Source: Spirochaetia bacterium UBA5763 (GTDB lineage Bacteria > Spirochaetota > UBA4802 > UBA5550). From it: a stretch of 64,000 nucleotides of DNA. Shown piece after piece: positions 16,252 through 24,708 of the stretch (position 1 is its first letter; the number at the start of each line of letters is the position of its first letter). Made by a program: the position numbers and the translations under genes. The stretch is from contig DIEX01000030.1 in the NCBI GenBank assembly GCA_002418835.1, positions 1 to 64,000 on the forward strand, read 5' to 3'. The notes under the pieces are model-generated. The model was not told where the DNA came from. It did no database searches and worked only from the letters and a program-made list of their open reading frames with translations.

Positions 16252-19104
16252 TCATTTCCGGGTCCGTAAAGCCGACCCAATAAATTCACCATTCTCCCAT
16301 TCACCCTTTTGCACGGTTCCGTCAGCATAGGTCATTGTCCCCTGGCCGTTCTTTGCACCATCCCTGACTTCACCTTCGTACCTGTCACCCCCTGCATAAT
16401 TAAGAACACATCTTCCATGAGTCACACCGGATTTCCATCCACCTTTATATACGCTTCCGTCAGCATAGTATAAAATACCGTAACCATCCATTTCATTATT
16501 AATCCATTCACCGTCATACTTCCCTCCACCTGCGTAGGTATATACCCCATGACCATGCCTGTTATTCTCTTTCCATTCACCCGTGTACTTATCCCCATCA
16601 GAAAAATTATAGGTACCGTGCCCGTGACGTTTGCCGCTTTTAAACTGGCCGAAATAACTGTCTCCATTGCTGTATTTCTCCATCTTTACATCTCCATCAC
16701 CGGCAGTGAACTTACCGCTTTTTATGAAAGAGACAGCTTTATCACTTTTGATCTTTTCTGCTCTCCATTTATCATAATAGACAAAAAGCGGTATCATGAA
16801 GAGAGATGAAACCCCGGCAGTGCCAATTATCCCTGCTGCTGTGACCGCGGATTTATTTTCATGATAAAAATTTTCAGTTTTATTCCTGATAAATACAGTT
16901 AATACACCGGCAAGGGAGAACAGGGAGAGCATAACAGCTGGTATAAAGAAGAAAAGATAGTCATAACTGAAGTATGTTATATCCAGATCTTTTTTTCTGA
17001 CAAAGCCTGTGTTAACGGTTTTCCCTGAATAAAATCTGACAGGGATCATATCCTGTTCTTTCAGCTCACTGATACCGGACTGCGACAGCGCAGGTTCTAT
17101 CAGTACGAGGGTACCATTAATCAGAGTCCTCTTTTGCGAGGGTGTTTCTGTTTCATAAATATAGGACCATTTCTGCGGAACAGGAATCCTGGCATAGGGC
17201 GAAAAGTCCGGAAAGCTGTACACAGTGAACATAAGCCGGAGAAGGATATACAGCACAGCAGCAAAACTGATAATTGAAGCCGCACCCGCAGCGATGACCA
17301 CTCTGCGGAGTCTCTGCGGGAGCCTTAAGACCTCCCTTATTTTTCTCTCACGTATATACTCGATATTTCCGGACAGGATTTCAGTCAGATTATTCCATGT
17401 CTTATCCATTGATATCCAGTCCATTTCAAAACTTTGCGGGATCTCCTGTCTCCTGAGCCATGTATAGAGAATTGAATTTCTGTTTATAAGTTCACTTACT
17501 GCTTTACTCCTTAAATCCTTCGGGATGTTTATTAAATCATCAACTCCCGACATCTCATAATCATTATCCGCAAAGGGTTTAATTTTATCATCGGCAAAGG
17601 AGAGATAGATATTGCTTACAACTGAAAGTCTTTTTGACTGGTCCCCCTCCCTTTTATAATTGGAAACCTGTTCCCTTATAAGAGGGGTTATCTTCTTATC
17701 GATAGTGTCAAGCCATGGATAGAGGTCTGATTTTTTCTCCTCCAGTATAAGGGTGGCCATTGATTCAGGATCTCTCCTTAAAATATCAATAAAATCATTT
17801 ATGTTTTTCAGTTTTGTTTTACCATCTATTCTGCACGGAAGGTGCGGTTCAAGGAGATAAAGCAGCGTTGAAACCTTCAGGTCATCACTGACATCCGACT
17901 CCCTTATTGCAGTTATTTCATCACTGAGCCTGTCAAAGCCGGAACGCGCAGCCCACTTTTCAAGTTCTGCCCGCATGAGGATCTTTTTCGCAGTCTCCCT
18001 GTCTGAATCAAGGGCAGTCACAACCTCCTCCATTGAGCTTAATGTCCTGTTTCCGAATTTCAGCGGTTCAAAGTCCCTGAGAGGTGCGTTTTCAAAGACC
18101 GGAACATCCTTCCCTGCAAGCCACTGGGACACCTCCATGAATCCCCAGCGTTTATCATGACGCACAGTAAGGAGCCCCTGAATAAGTTTCTTCATACGCG
18201 GAGAGATATGTTTAGCTTCAGGGCGTGTGATGATATCCTCAATGATGCGTCCCTGAATTGTATCACGCATTATGTGCAGTTCACTCCTGCCGGAAAATAT
18301 ATTAACCCCGGTGAGAAGTTCAAAGACAGTTACACCAAGGGCGTAGTAATCCACCTCCGGGCCGATGAGTATCTTTGATTTGTTGTCATCCCTTGCAACA
18401 CCGTAAAGTTCCGGGGCGGCATACCCCGTTGTCCTTGAACCGGTTGAGGTCATCTTCTTGCTCATCCCCCCCTCAACATCAAGGTCAGAGGATATGCCGA
18501 AGTCACCGATAATTATATTCATATCATCAATGCTTCTGCAAAAAATATTCAGCGGTTTTATGTCGCGATGAATTATACCTTTTTCGTGAAAATAATGGAA
18601 AGCATTCACAGTCTCTGCTACAATTTTCAAAACCTTATCCTCTGACATAGGGAGGTATTTAAATTTACCGTCAGGCCCCATATCAGCAAGAGTGCCCCCC
18701 GGAGCGTATTCCATTATTTCGAAAGACCTGTTTCTGAATTCGCCGAAATCATACAGCTTAATAATGTCAGGATGATTGAGGTTGCGGATCTTCTCCAGTA
18801 TTTCCGTCTTAGGTTTCATGTTCGAGTGATAATACTTGATTACCACTATATCCTCCCCTTTTTTACCGAGGAATATCTCTGCTTCACCTGTTGCAACAGA
18901 GAGGATTGAAGTTACAGTATAGCCATTGATAATTGCCCCGATCAGATGCTCACCGGCAGCACTGTTATTTGTCGTACTCTGAACATTAAGATCAAAACCC
19001 GCTGTAGGTTTCGCGGCCTCGCTGTTAAGCTCAATACTCTCTGTGGAACCGGAATCCTCTTTATTTAATTCAAAACTTTCCGTTTTATTATCATCAAAAT
19101 TCAT
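16252..19104 (-). CDS. Membrane Ser/Thr protein kinase with C-terminal MORN repeats
   Basis: 950 aa. The N-terminal tail holds three copies of a T-x-x-[FI]-[DE]-L-N motif (8-14, 21-27, 34-40). The kinase domain (about 58-330) has Lys90, HRDIKPLN with catalytic Asp181, DFG at 201-203 and APE-like AAPE near 229-232, so it should be active. A helical region (340-590) follows, then TM1 (602-624), a loop with an SH3-like look (640-710), TM2 (715-739), TM3 (755-777) and six MORN repeats (about 808-942). With a cytoplasmic kinase, three TM passes would place the MORN repeats outside the inner membrane, unusual for this lipid- or protein-binding repeat. Second gene of the operon that also encodes FHA and PP2C proteins. 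Confidence 0.94.
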   Translation of the reverse strand: MNFDDNKTESFELNKEDSGSTESIELNSEAAKPTAGFDLNVQSTTNNSAAGEHLIGAIINGYTVTSILSVATGEAEIFLGKKGEDIVVIKYYHSNMKPKTEILEKIRNLNHPDIIKLYDFGEFRNRSFEIMEYAPGGTLADMGPDGKFKYLPMSEDKVLKIVAETVNAFHYFHEKGIIHRDIKPLNIFCRSIDDMNIIIGDFGISSDLDVEGGMSKKMTSTGSRTTGYAAPELYGVARDDNKSKILIGPEVDYYALGVTVFELLTGVNIFSGRSELHIMRDTIQGRIIEDIITRPEAKHISPRMKKLIQGLLTVRHDKRWGFMEVSQWLAGKDVPVFENAPLRDFEPLKFGNRTLSSMEEVVTALDSDRETAKKILMRAELEKWAARSGFDRLSDEITAIRESDVSDDLKVSTLLYLLEPHLPCRIDGKTKLKNINDFIDILRRDPESMATLILEEKKSDLYPWLDTIDKKITPLIREQVSNYKREGDQSKRLSVVSNIYLSFADDKIKPFADNDYEMSGVDDLINIPKDLRSKAVSELINRNSILYTWLRRQEIPQSFEMDWISMDKTWNNLTEILSGNIEYIRERKIREVLRLPQRLRRVVIAAGAASIISFAAVLYILLRLMFTVYSFPDFSPYARIPVPQKWSYIYETETPSQKRTLINGTLVLIEPALSQSGISELKEQDMIPVRFYSGKTVNTGFVRKKDLDITYFSYDYLFFFIPAVMLSLFSLAGVLTVFIRNKTENFYHENKSAVTAAGIIGTAGVSSLFMIPLFVYYDKWRAEKIKSDKAVSFIKSGKFTAGDGDVKMEKYSNGDSYFGQFKSGKRHGHGTYNFSDGDKYTGEWKENNRHGHGVYTYAGGGKYDGEWINNEMDGYGILYYADGSVYKGGWKSGVTHGRCVLNYAGGDRYEGEVRDGAKNGQGTMTYADGTVQKGEWENGEFIGSALRTRK

Positions 19105-19170
19105 ATTATCAGCACCCCTGTCTTAAATCTTTTTGCTGCAAAAAATACGGATTAACTTCTAATTTCACGA

Positions 19171-20184
19171 TCACCGTCTTCTCCATATATAAATTGCAAT
19201 GGCAGCCAGTATGGCGCATACGATGGCGATATTCTTCCACAGCCCTGCTCTCTCTTTCTGAAGCTTTGCTTCAGCTTTCTGCAGAAGCCTCCTGGCATTG
19301 CTGTTATTCTTATCATAACTCAGTACCTCCCGGAGAAGTTTAACAGATTCACCGTATTTCTTTTTCCTGTAGAGGGAAAGTGCGTCGTCAATTCTCTTAT
19401 AATTCATCTGTTTCTGTTGTGCCAGCTCTGCCCCTTTCTCTTTTTCCTCAATGAGATCAGACATCTCTGTAATCATAACACTGTTTTTATCAACAGCCGG
19501 ATTTGATTTTAAAAAATCATCTATACCATTTTTTGCATCACCGAATTTTTTCTTTGCAATGAGAATGTTTATGTTGTTTCTTAGTTTTTTCAGCCCGGCA
19601 AAAGTCTCAGGAGAAAGCTGCTTTTCAATTGCTGCGATCTCTCTCGCTGTAATGATCCCGGACATTTCAGCAGCAGTTTTATTATTGCTGTCATAATCAA
19701 GAATCATTGCAACAGTCTTCCTTGCCTCATCCGTATTATTCTCTTTTAATTCAGCTTTCGCTTTTGAGACAAGCTCAACAGTCTGTTGTTCAATCCTTGT
19801 ATTAACAAAACCCTGAAGCTGAATATACAGATTTGATTTAATCGTTTCTTCAGAATCCACAGACTCAAGGAGCTCCCTTGCCCTGATACTGTCGTCTGCC
19901 GCAATAGCAGTTGTTACACGGTGAATAGTGTATTCACGGTATAACAGAGAACCGGAATTAAAGAGGAGTAATAATATTCCGAACATTGCAGCAGGCCATA
20001 ATACAAGAGTCCTTCTGTAAGCGATTACTGCAGCCCATGTGAAGAACACAATCTGCAGAATTACAATAATATAGATTTGCCAGTTGACTGCTATATGCAA
20101 CGAAGAGGCAGCCGCTAAACACAGAACCGGAATCATGTATGCTGTATTATCGATCAGGTGTGTAAAAAATTTCTTTATCTCCAT
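19171..20184 (-). CDS. Membrane protein with TPR-like helical repeats
   Basis: 337 aa, family not recognised. Three hydrophobic segments lie at about 15-35, 37-58 and 63-82. A long helical, Lys/Glu-rich region (90-305) contains TPR-like units such as YRKKKYGESVKLLREVLSYD followed by NARRLLQKAEA. A final TM segment (about 315-333) ends in RRR. Most likely an inner-membrane scaffold for the kinase and AAA proteins. It is the first gene of the operon, 66 bp before the kinase gene, and is preceded by a 578-bp divergent intergenic region. Confidence 0.85.
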   Translation of the reverse strand: MEIKKFFTHLIDNTAYMIPVLCLAAASSLHIAVNWQIYIIVILQIVFFTWAAVIAYRRTLVLWPAAMFGILLLLFNSGSLLYREYTIHRVTTAIAADDSIRARELLESVDSEETIKSNLYIQLQGFVNTRIEQQTVELVSKAKAELKENNTDEARKTVAMILDYDSNNKTAAEMSGIITAREIAAIEKQLSPETFAGLKKLRNNINILIAKKKFGDAKNGIDDFLKSNPAVDKNSVMITEMSDLIEEKEKGAELAQQKQMNYKRIDDALSLYRKKKYGESVKLLREVLSYDKNNSNARRLLQKAEAKLQKERAGLWKNIAIVCAILAAIAIYIWRRR

Positions 20185-20762
20185 TATTACTGTCCTCCAT
20201 TATCACACTTTACATACTATTGAGTGAATATCATGCCGGAATCTTCAGGCCATTATCCGGAATTCAGATATCATAATCACCTGCACGCGGGGATCGCTCC
20301 ATCTGAGTATAATATAAATATAATTATTTCGTTAATAGAGGTTCTGCGCCGGAGCGTTCCCTGTTTCATAACAGACTCTATTCCGTAAAAAACTGGCCGG
20401 CTGTTAATTGAAAGTGTCTGATAAATTTTATTTAAAAGAATACAACTCATTTCATTAAGCAGAAATTTATCATACATTATTTCAATCTTTTTTTACATGT
20501 AATAATAACAATTAACAAAATCATAACAATCTTCACGTGAATAAAATAAAACATCAACCACCGGATGGACTCTTCTAATAAAAACAGGGGAAGAACAATT
20601 ATTTGTGATAAAAAATTGACCGCATATCAATTATTCTCTCACTTCTACATGTGAAGTATAAACGACCCTGTAGGGGAACTCAGTCTCGGTGATGATGACG
20701 AATAACATAACATATCTGGTGCTTAATAGATAATCTTTCTTGACACAAAAGAAGACCATGAA
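20185..20762. other. Intergenic region between divergent kinase operon and TraG-like gene
   Basis: 578 bp with no convincing gene. A minus-strand frame at 20277-20477 lacks a ribosome site and a recognisable product. The region must hold divergent promoters for the kinase operon and the TraG-like gene, but I see no confident -35/-10 pair. Small hairpins such as CCCTGTAGGGG near 20665 are present. Confidence 0.5.
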
Positions 20763-22907
20763 TTGGAATCAGCATATAATCAAAAAGCAATTAAGAGGAT
20801 GCAGATGCGGAAGATCCCGGAAATACTCCCTGAGGAAGGCTTACTTGTAGGATGGTCCCTTGAACCTGGACATCGGAAATCTATAATCGGTTTCAGAAAG
20901 CCGGGACCGGAATTCAGTTCACCCGCGCTCTCGCTTGAACCGATTCTTGACACCGGTGAGGGGCACATAGTCACTATTGCGCCTACCGGAGCAGGTAAAG
21001 GTACTGGATGCATCATACCCGCGCTCATCCGTTACACAGGGCCAGTGGTTGTAGTTGATCCGAAAGGTGAGAACTACGCTGTCACAGCAGAGCGGCGTCG
21101 CGAAATGGGGCAGGAGGTTATACTTCTCGATCCCTTTAACATAACAGGTGAGGAGGTGCGTCACAGGTTCAATCCGCTTGATTTAACAGATCCATCTTCA
21201 GAGCGTTTTGTTGAGGACGTGGCCACACTTGCGGCCCTAATTGCAGCTCCGAATGAAAACGCCGTAAGGAATGACTACTTCTGGAACACCATGGGGAGAA
21301 CACTGGTGAGCGCCGCAATCATTGATGTACTTACAATGTACGATTCTGAAAACGCCACTCTCCCCGCAGTGAGAAACATCATTAACAGCCCCATAGGTGT
21401 TCTAAAAGAACGGTCGGAAAAATGGCAGACATCCGACAACTACGAACTGAAACAGCTTACAGGTATACTTCAGAATCCCGCTGATGAAACCCTCGGAGGT
21501 TATATTGCATACGCCATTAATCACCTGGACTTTCTGAAAGGTGACCAGATGACCGAACATCTCTCATCATCCGACCTTGATCTGAATAAAATATATGACG
21601 GCTCAGCAATATCAGTCTACCTTGTTTTGCCGCCGGATAAACTTGACAGTCACTCTTCCCTGCTTCGACTCTGGATCGGGACCATTATAACAGTAATAAC
21701 AAGAAGGAGGAAGCAGCCTGTTGTTCCCACACTTCTTCTGATTGATGAAGCTGCTCAATTGGGTACACTCCCTCAGCTGAGACAGGCAATCACCCTGCTC
21801 AGGGGATACGGTGTCAGGGTATGGACATTCTGGCAGGATATAAGCCAGCTCAGAAACCTCTACCCCAATGACTGGGAAACAATACTCAACAACTGCCGTG
21901 TACAGCAGTATTTCGGAGCCACCACAGGTATTGCCGCACAGGCAATATCTCATGTATCGGGCTTCGGCACAGAGCACGAAGTGAAGGACCTTGAAGCTGA
22001 TGAACTTATACTCAATATAGCAGGGGATGAGCCGGTAATTGCGGCAAAACCGAATTATCTCTGGGACCCGCCATTTCAGGGCCTCTACCGGGATAATCCA
22101 TATTACGCGGACATGAAAACAGAAGAGGAACGCATAGCACAGATCCGCCCTGTTTACCGTAAAACCAGTTCACCGGCAAAAAAGAAAAGGGCAAAAACCC
22201 TCAGGCAGGAGTCTATACTGGCCAACAGGATATTCAATCCGGTACAGGGTAACTGCTGGGAAAGGCTCAGCGTAGAAGAACGCGAAAAGTGCTTTGAACT
22301 TGCAGGAATTAAAAACCCTGATTTTATAAAAGACCCGGCTGTTCAGATAAGCAGGTGCGCGCTCCCCTTTTATAAAGATTACAACTGGTATGAAATTAAA
22401 AACACAAAGGCGACACCGGACAATCACGCTTATTATATAATGAGTAATATAAAGTGCCATCTTTTAAACGGGGAATCGGATGTACTTCATAACACCAATG
22501 ATGAATTCATAGAGCTGAACCAGAGTAATGTTCTGCTGTATATGAAGTTTTTCTGTACAAATATCCACGGTGAGGGGGGGAGGTTCCTTGTGCTTGAAAC
22601 CGCAGACGATATTGAATGGAGTGAGCCCCCTGATACAGCATTCCTTGCTGACCTTAAAAACCAAATACTCCCTCCGCGAATTAAAAGTTATGTAAGCGAT
22701 AATGGCAGCAGCCACTGGATTATTGAAAGCGAGATTCTATATGAAACAGCAATCTTCAATGCCAACATAACAGTTTATAGTAACGGGATCGTTACCATGG
22801 ATGATGATACACCTATTGCTGGTGATTTACCGGTGATTCAGGAACTTACGCGCCTCAAATATATAGGTTCTTTTGATGAAGAGGGAAATTTCACGCCGCT
22901 GAGGTAG
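20763..22907 (+). CDS. TraG/VirD4-like ATPase lacking N-terminal membrane anchor
   Basis: 714 aa. The motor domain matches type IV coupling proteins: Walker A APTGAGKG (73-80), VVDPKGENYAVTAERR (97-112), RFNPLD (135-140), Walker B LLLIDEAA (324-331) followed by QLGTLPQLRQA, and FWQDISQL-RNLYP. Coupling proteins normally begin with two TM helices; here the motor starts almost at once and no TM segment is visible. The last 250 residues (about 465-714) are an extension I do not recognise, perhaps a cargo or partner domain. No relaxase or other T4SS gene is near. The start is uncertain: TTG at 20763, or ATG at 20799 or 20805. Role in DNA or protein movement unknown. Confidence 0.9.
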   Translation: MESAYNQKAIKRMQMRKIPEILPEEGLLVGWSLEPGHRKSIIGFRKPGPEFSSPALSLEPILDTGEGHIVTIAPTGAGKGTGCIIPALIRYTGPVVVVDPKGENYAVTAERRREMGQEVILLDPFNITGEEVRHRFNPLDLTDPSSERFVEDVATLAALIAAPNENAVRNDYFWNTMGRTLVSAAIIDVLTMYDSENATLPAVRNIINSPIGVLKERSEKWQTSDNYELKQLTGILQNPADETLGGYIAYAINHLDFLKGDQMTEHLSSSDLDLNKIYDGSAISVYLVLPPDKLDSHSSLLRLWIGTIITVITRRRKQPVVPTLLLIDEAAQLGTLPQLRQAITLLRGYGVRVWTFWQDISQLRNLYPNDWETILNNCRVQQYFGATTGIAAQAISHVSGFGTEHEVKDLEADELILNIAGDEPVIAAKPNYLWDPPFQGLYRDNPYYADMKTEEERIAQIRPVYRKTSSPAKKKRAKTLRQESILANRIFNPVQGNCWERLSVEEREKCFELAGIKNPDFIKDPAVQISRCALPFYKDYNWYEIKNTKATPDNHAYYIMSNIKCHLLNGESDVLHNTNDEFIELNQSNVLLYMKFFCTNIHGEGGRFLVLETADDIEWSEPPDTAFLADLKNQILPPRIKSYVSDNGSSHWIIESEILYETAIFNANITVYSNGIVTMDDDTPIAGDLPVIQELTRLKYIGSFDEEGNFTPLR

Positions 22908-22942
22908 GGAACAGATTTTTATGCCATTTATCAGCTCCAATA

Positions 22943-22994
22943 CTGTTTTGCTATAATCGGTATTCTATACAGAATACCGATTATAGCAAAACAG
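22943..22994. repeat. Perfect 24-bp inverted repeat, 4-nt loop
   Basis: CTGTTTTGCTATAATCGGTATTCT minus its last four bases opens the left arm; 22943-22966 pairs perfectly with 22971-22994 around loop ATAC. It begins 35 bp after the TraG-like stop. No T-run follows, so it is not a standard terminator; it may still stop transcription, stabilise the mRNA end, or be a recombination/binding site. Confidence 0.85.
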
Positions 22995-23095
22995 GCCCTT
23001 CAAATGCAGATAAAATCTTCACAATCTGAAATTTTTTTTTTAAATCAATCACTCTCAAATCGTATAGTTCAATATCACATGTAAGGATAAATACT

Positions 23096-23566
23096 ATGGC
23101 AAAAATGAATACACCATCTTACATAAAAACCCCGGGAGGGAGAATGGGTGATGCTGTATTTTACAGCATAAGAAACCGCACATATATGAGAACCTACGTT
23201 ATCCCGCGAAATCCCCGTACAGAGGCCCAGCAGAATAACAGGTCGCTCTTTACGGAAGCCATGGCTTCATGGAAATCTCTCACCACTGAAGAAAAATATC
23301 TCTATAAAAGAAGAACAGAGTATATGAACATGCATCCACATAACCTGTATGTCAGGGAATACATGGCGCTTCATACTAAAGAATGTGGTTGTGAATCTGA
23401 CAGTACCAGCGAGATGTATAATAAATCCATAAGAAAAGCAGGGGGGATATATAGAAGTTCCTTCAATTCTCCAATTGCTCTCCGTTGCTCCTCCGAAGCC
23501 TCTCCGTTAAGTCTTCAGAGAAGCCTCTATTCACACTCATTAATGCTGAAAACCTCCCCCGGATAA
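23096..23566 (+). CDS. Phage-like small protein with NPRT-x-AQQ-x-NR motif
   Basis: 156 aa. The central region YVIPRNPRTEAQQNNRSLF with a following MASWKSLTTEEKYLYK and HNLYVREYMALH pattern matches a motif common in small phage- or mobile-element-encoded proteins (similar to DUF6266). Their function is not established; some sit in virion gene clusters. The last 40 residues are low-complexity Ser/Leu and look less conserved, so the 3' end may be eroded. A clear TAAGGA ribosome site precedes the ATG. Lies after the TraG-like gene and the palindrome, on the same strand. Confidence 0.6.
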   Translation: MAKMNTPSYIKTPGGRMGDAVFYSIRNRTYMRTYVIPRNPRTEAQQNNRSLFTEAMASWKSLTTEEKYLYKRRTEYMNMHPHNLYVREYMALHTKECGCESDSTSEMYNKSIRKAGGIYRSSFNSPIALRCSSEASPLSLQRSLYSHSLMLKTSPG

Positions 23567-23595
23567 TCCTGCACATAATCCCGGGCCTCTAAAAG

Positions 23596-23656
23596 TTATA
23601 AAAATAAGTAGCATCATCCCTGAGAATTCTCAAGGTACAGCCGCTTATTTTTATAA
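23596..23656. repeat. Nested palindromes upstream of the 57-aa gene
   Basis: Outer arms TTATAAAAATAAG (23596-23608) and CTTATTTTTATAA (23644-23656) are a perfect 13-bp inverted repeat. Between them TGAGAATTCTCA (23621-23632) is itself a 12-bp palindrome. Could be the terminator of the preceding gene or a binding/recombination site. Confidence 0.6.
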
Positions 23657-23736
23657 TATTATGATTAATAATACTTATATTTTCACTCTTTTATGCCGAG
23701 AATATAAATACCGCGTAATACGGTCAGGAGGCTTAT

Positions 23737-23910
23737 ATGGATGCTGCATCTATAGGAGCTAATACAGCAAAAAGTATTGAACAGATGGGCGATCTTCTTA
23801 AAACAATCACTAATGCAAAATTCGGGATTGAAGAGAAGCTCATGAAAGCGGGTGTTACTGAAAAGGTTATGAATCCGGGCATGGGTGAAAATCTTGACAT
23901 TACCATCTAA
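23737..23910 (+). CDS. 57-aa hypothetical protein
   Basis: Small frame starting MDAASIGANTAKSIEQMGD with a textbook AGGAGG ribosome site 5-6 bases upstream and a rho-independent terminator 3 bases after its stop. The protein is probably helical in its first 40 residues (LLKTITNAKFGIEEKLMKAG) and ends MGENLDITI. No family recognised. The size and MD-start recall small motility-associated proteins of the YjfB type, but the sequence is not a clear match. Confidence 0.7.
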   Translation: MDAASIGANTAKSIEQMGDLLKTITNAKFGIEEKLMKAGVTEKVMNPGMGENLDITI

Positions 23911-23912
23911 CG

Positions 23913-23945
23913 AAAATGGAGGGGACTAAACCCCTCCATTTTTTT
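23913..23945. terminator. Bidirectional rho-independent terminator
   Basis: AAAATGGAGGGG (23913-23924) pairs with CCCCTCCATTTT (23931-23942) around loop ACTAAA and runs into more T residues. It serves the 57-aa gene on the plus strand and, read in reverse, follows the cyclase stop on the minus strand. Confidence 0.9.
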
Positions 23946-24573
23946 ATTTATGAAAAATTACTCTGTAAGCCGCGTCTGTTCCCGGAGGGATTTCATCCAG
24001 GGGTTCGAACTTAAGTCCTTCAAGTTTCTCAGCTCTCTCTTTTACAGCTTTTGTAATAAGCACCTCCCATGCTTCAGCCATATCTTCACCGAGTTTGCTT
24101 GCGGCATTGACCTCTGATCCGAAGACATCCTGGTCGCCGATTCTCAGCATCCTTCCATAGCCGAGCCCCACACACAGAAGTATCGTTTCTTCAGCGGGCT
24201 TATCCATATTGTACTCCTTCAATACCTGCTGCATCTTTCTGGTGCTCTGAATCGCTTTGTCAACATTTCTGAAAATTACAAGGAGGCTGTCGCCTTCGCT
24301 TTTAAGAAGTATCCCGTCATGATCCTCAATGACCGGGACAAGAAGCCTTTCTGACTCATAAATTGTCTGAAGAAAATGTATTATGCCGAATTTTGCTACA
24401 CCTCGCGAAAAACCTGAAAGATCGGTAAACATTACACACCACTCCTCACCGAAGAGGTCCCAAATCCTTTTATCGATAAGCTCCTTGTCCGCTCCGGGCT
24501 TCAGCCTCTCATCAATAAGCCGCTCAAGCCTGTCCTCTGAAGCGCCCACTGCAATTACTCTGCGGTATGCCAT
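23944..24573 (-). CDS. Class III adenylate/guanylate cyclase domain protein
   Basis: 209 aa, little more than one cyclase homology domain. The first metal-binding Asp is Asp51 in FTDLSGFS and the second is Asp95 in KSEGDSLL; Lys91 sits at the base-selecting lysine position. The dimer-partner loop reads FGSEVNAASKLGE: Asn156 is present but the transition-state Arg usually four residues later is Lys160. No TM or sensor domain is fused, so localisation is cytoplasmic. Could make cAMP, act weakly, or be a degenerate regulator. A GGGGGG ribosome site precedes the ATG. Stands alone, ending in a shared terminator. Confidence 0.85.
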   Translation of the reverse strand: MAYRRVIAVGASEDRLERLIDERLKPGADKELIDKRIWDLFGEEWCVMFTDLSGFSRGVAKFGIIHFLQTIYESERLLVPVIEDHDGILLKSEGDSLLVIFRNVDKAIQSTRKMQQVLKEYNMDKPAEETILLCVGLGYGRMLRIGDQDVFGSEVNAASKLGEDMAEAWEVLITKAVKERAEKLEGLKFEPLDEIPPGTDAAYRVIFHK

Positions 24574-24708
24574 ACTCCCCCCTCGCTGCCCGAATGTCGA
24601 TTATTCAATATATTCTATATTACAGCATTATGAATAATATTTCAATATAAAGATTGCCGGTAAATATTTACCGGCGACCATCTTTGAAAGGATTTAATTA
24701 TTTGCAAT

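Noticed and set aside
20277..20477. 66-aa minus-strand reading frame in the kinase/TraG intergenic region
   Set aside because: No ribosome site, no recognisable domain and a start in AT-rich sequence; it most likely occurs by chance.
22943..22994. Ordinary rho-independent terminator for the TraG-like gene
   Set aside because: The arms are perfect and long, but no T-run follows on the plus strand, so I list it as a repeat rather than a terminator.
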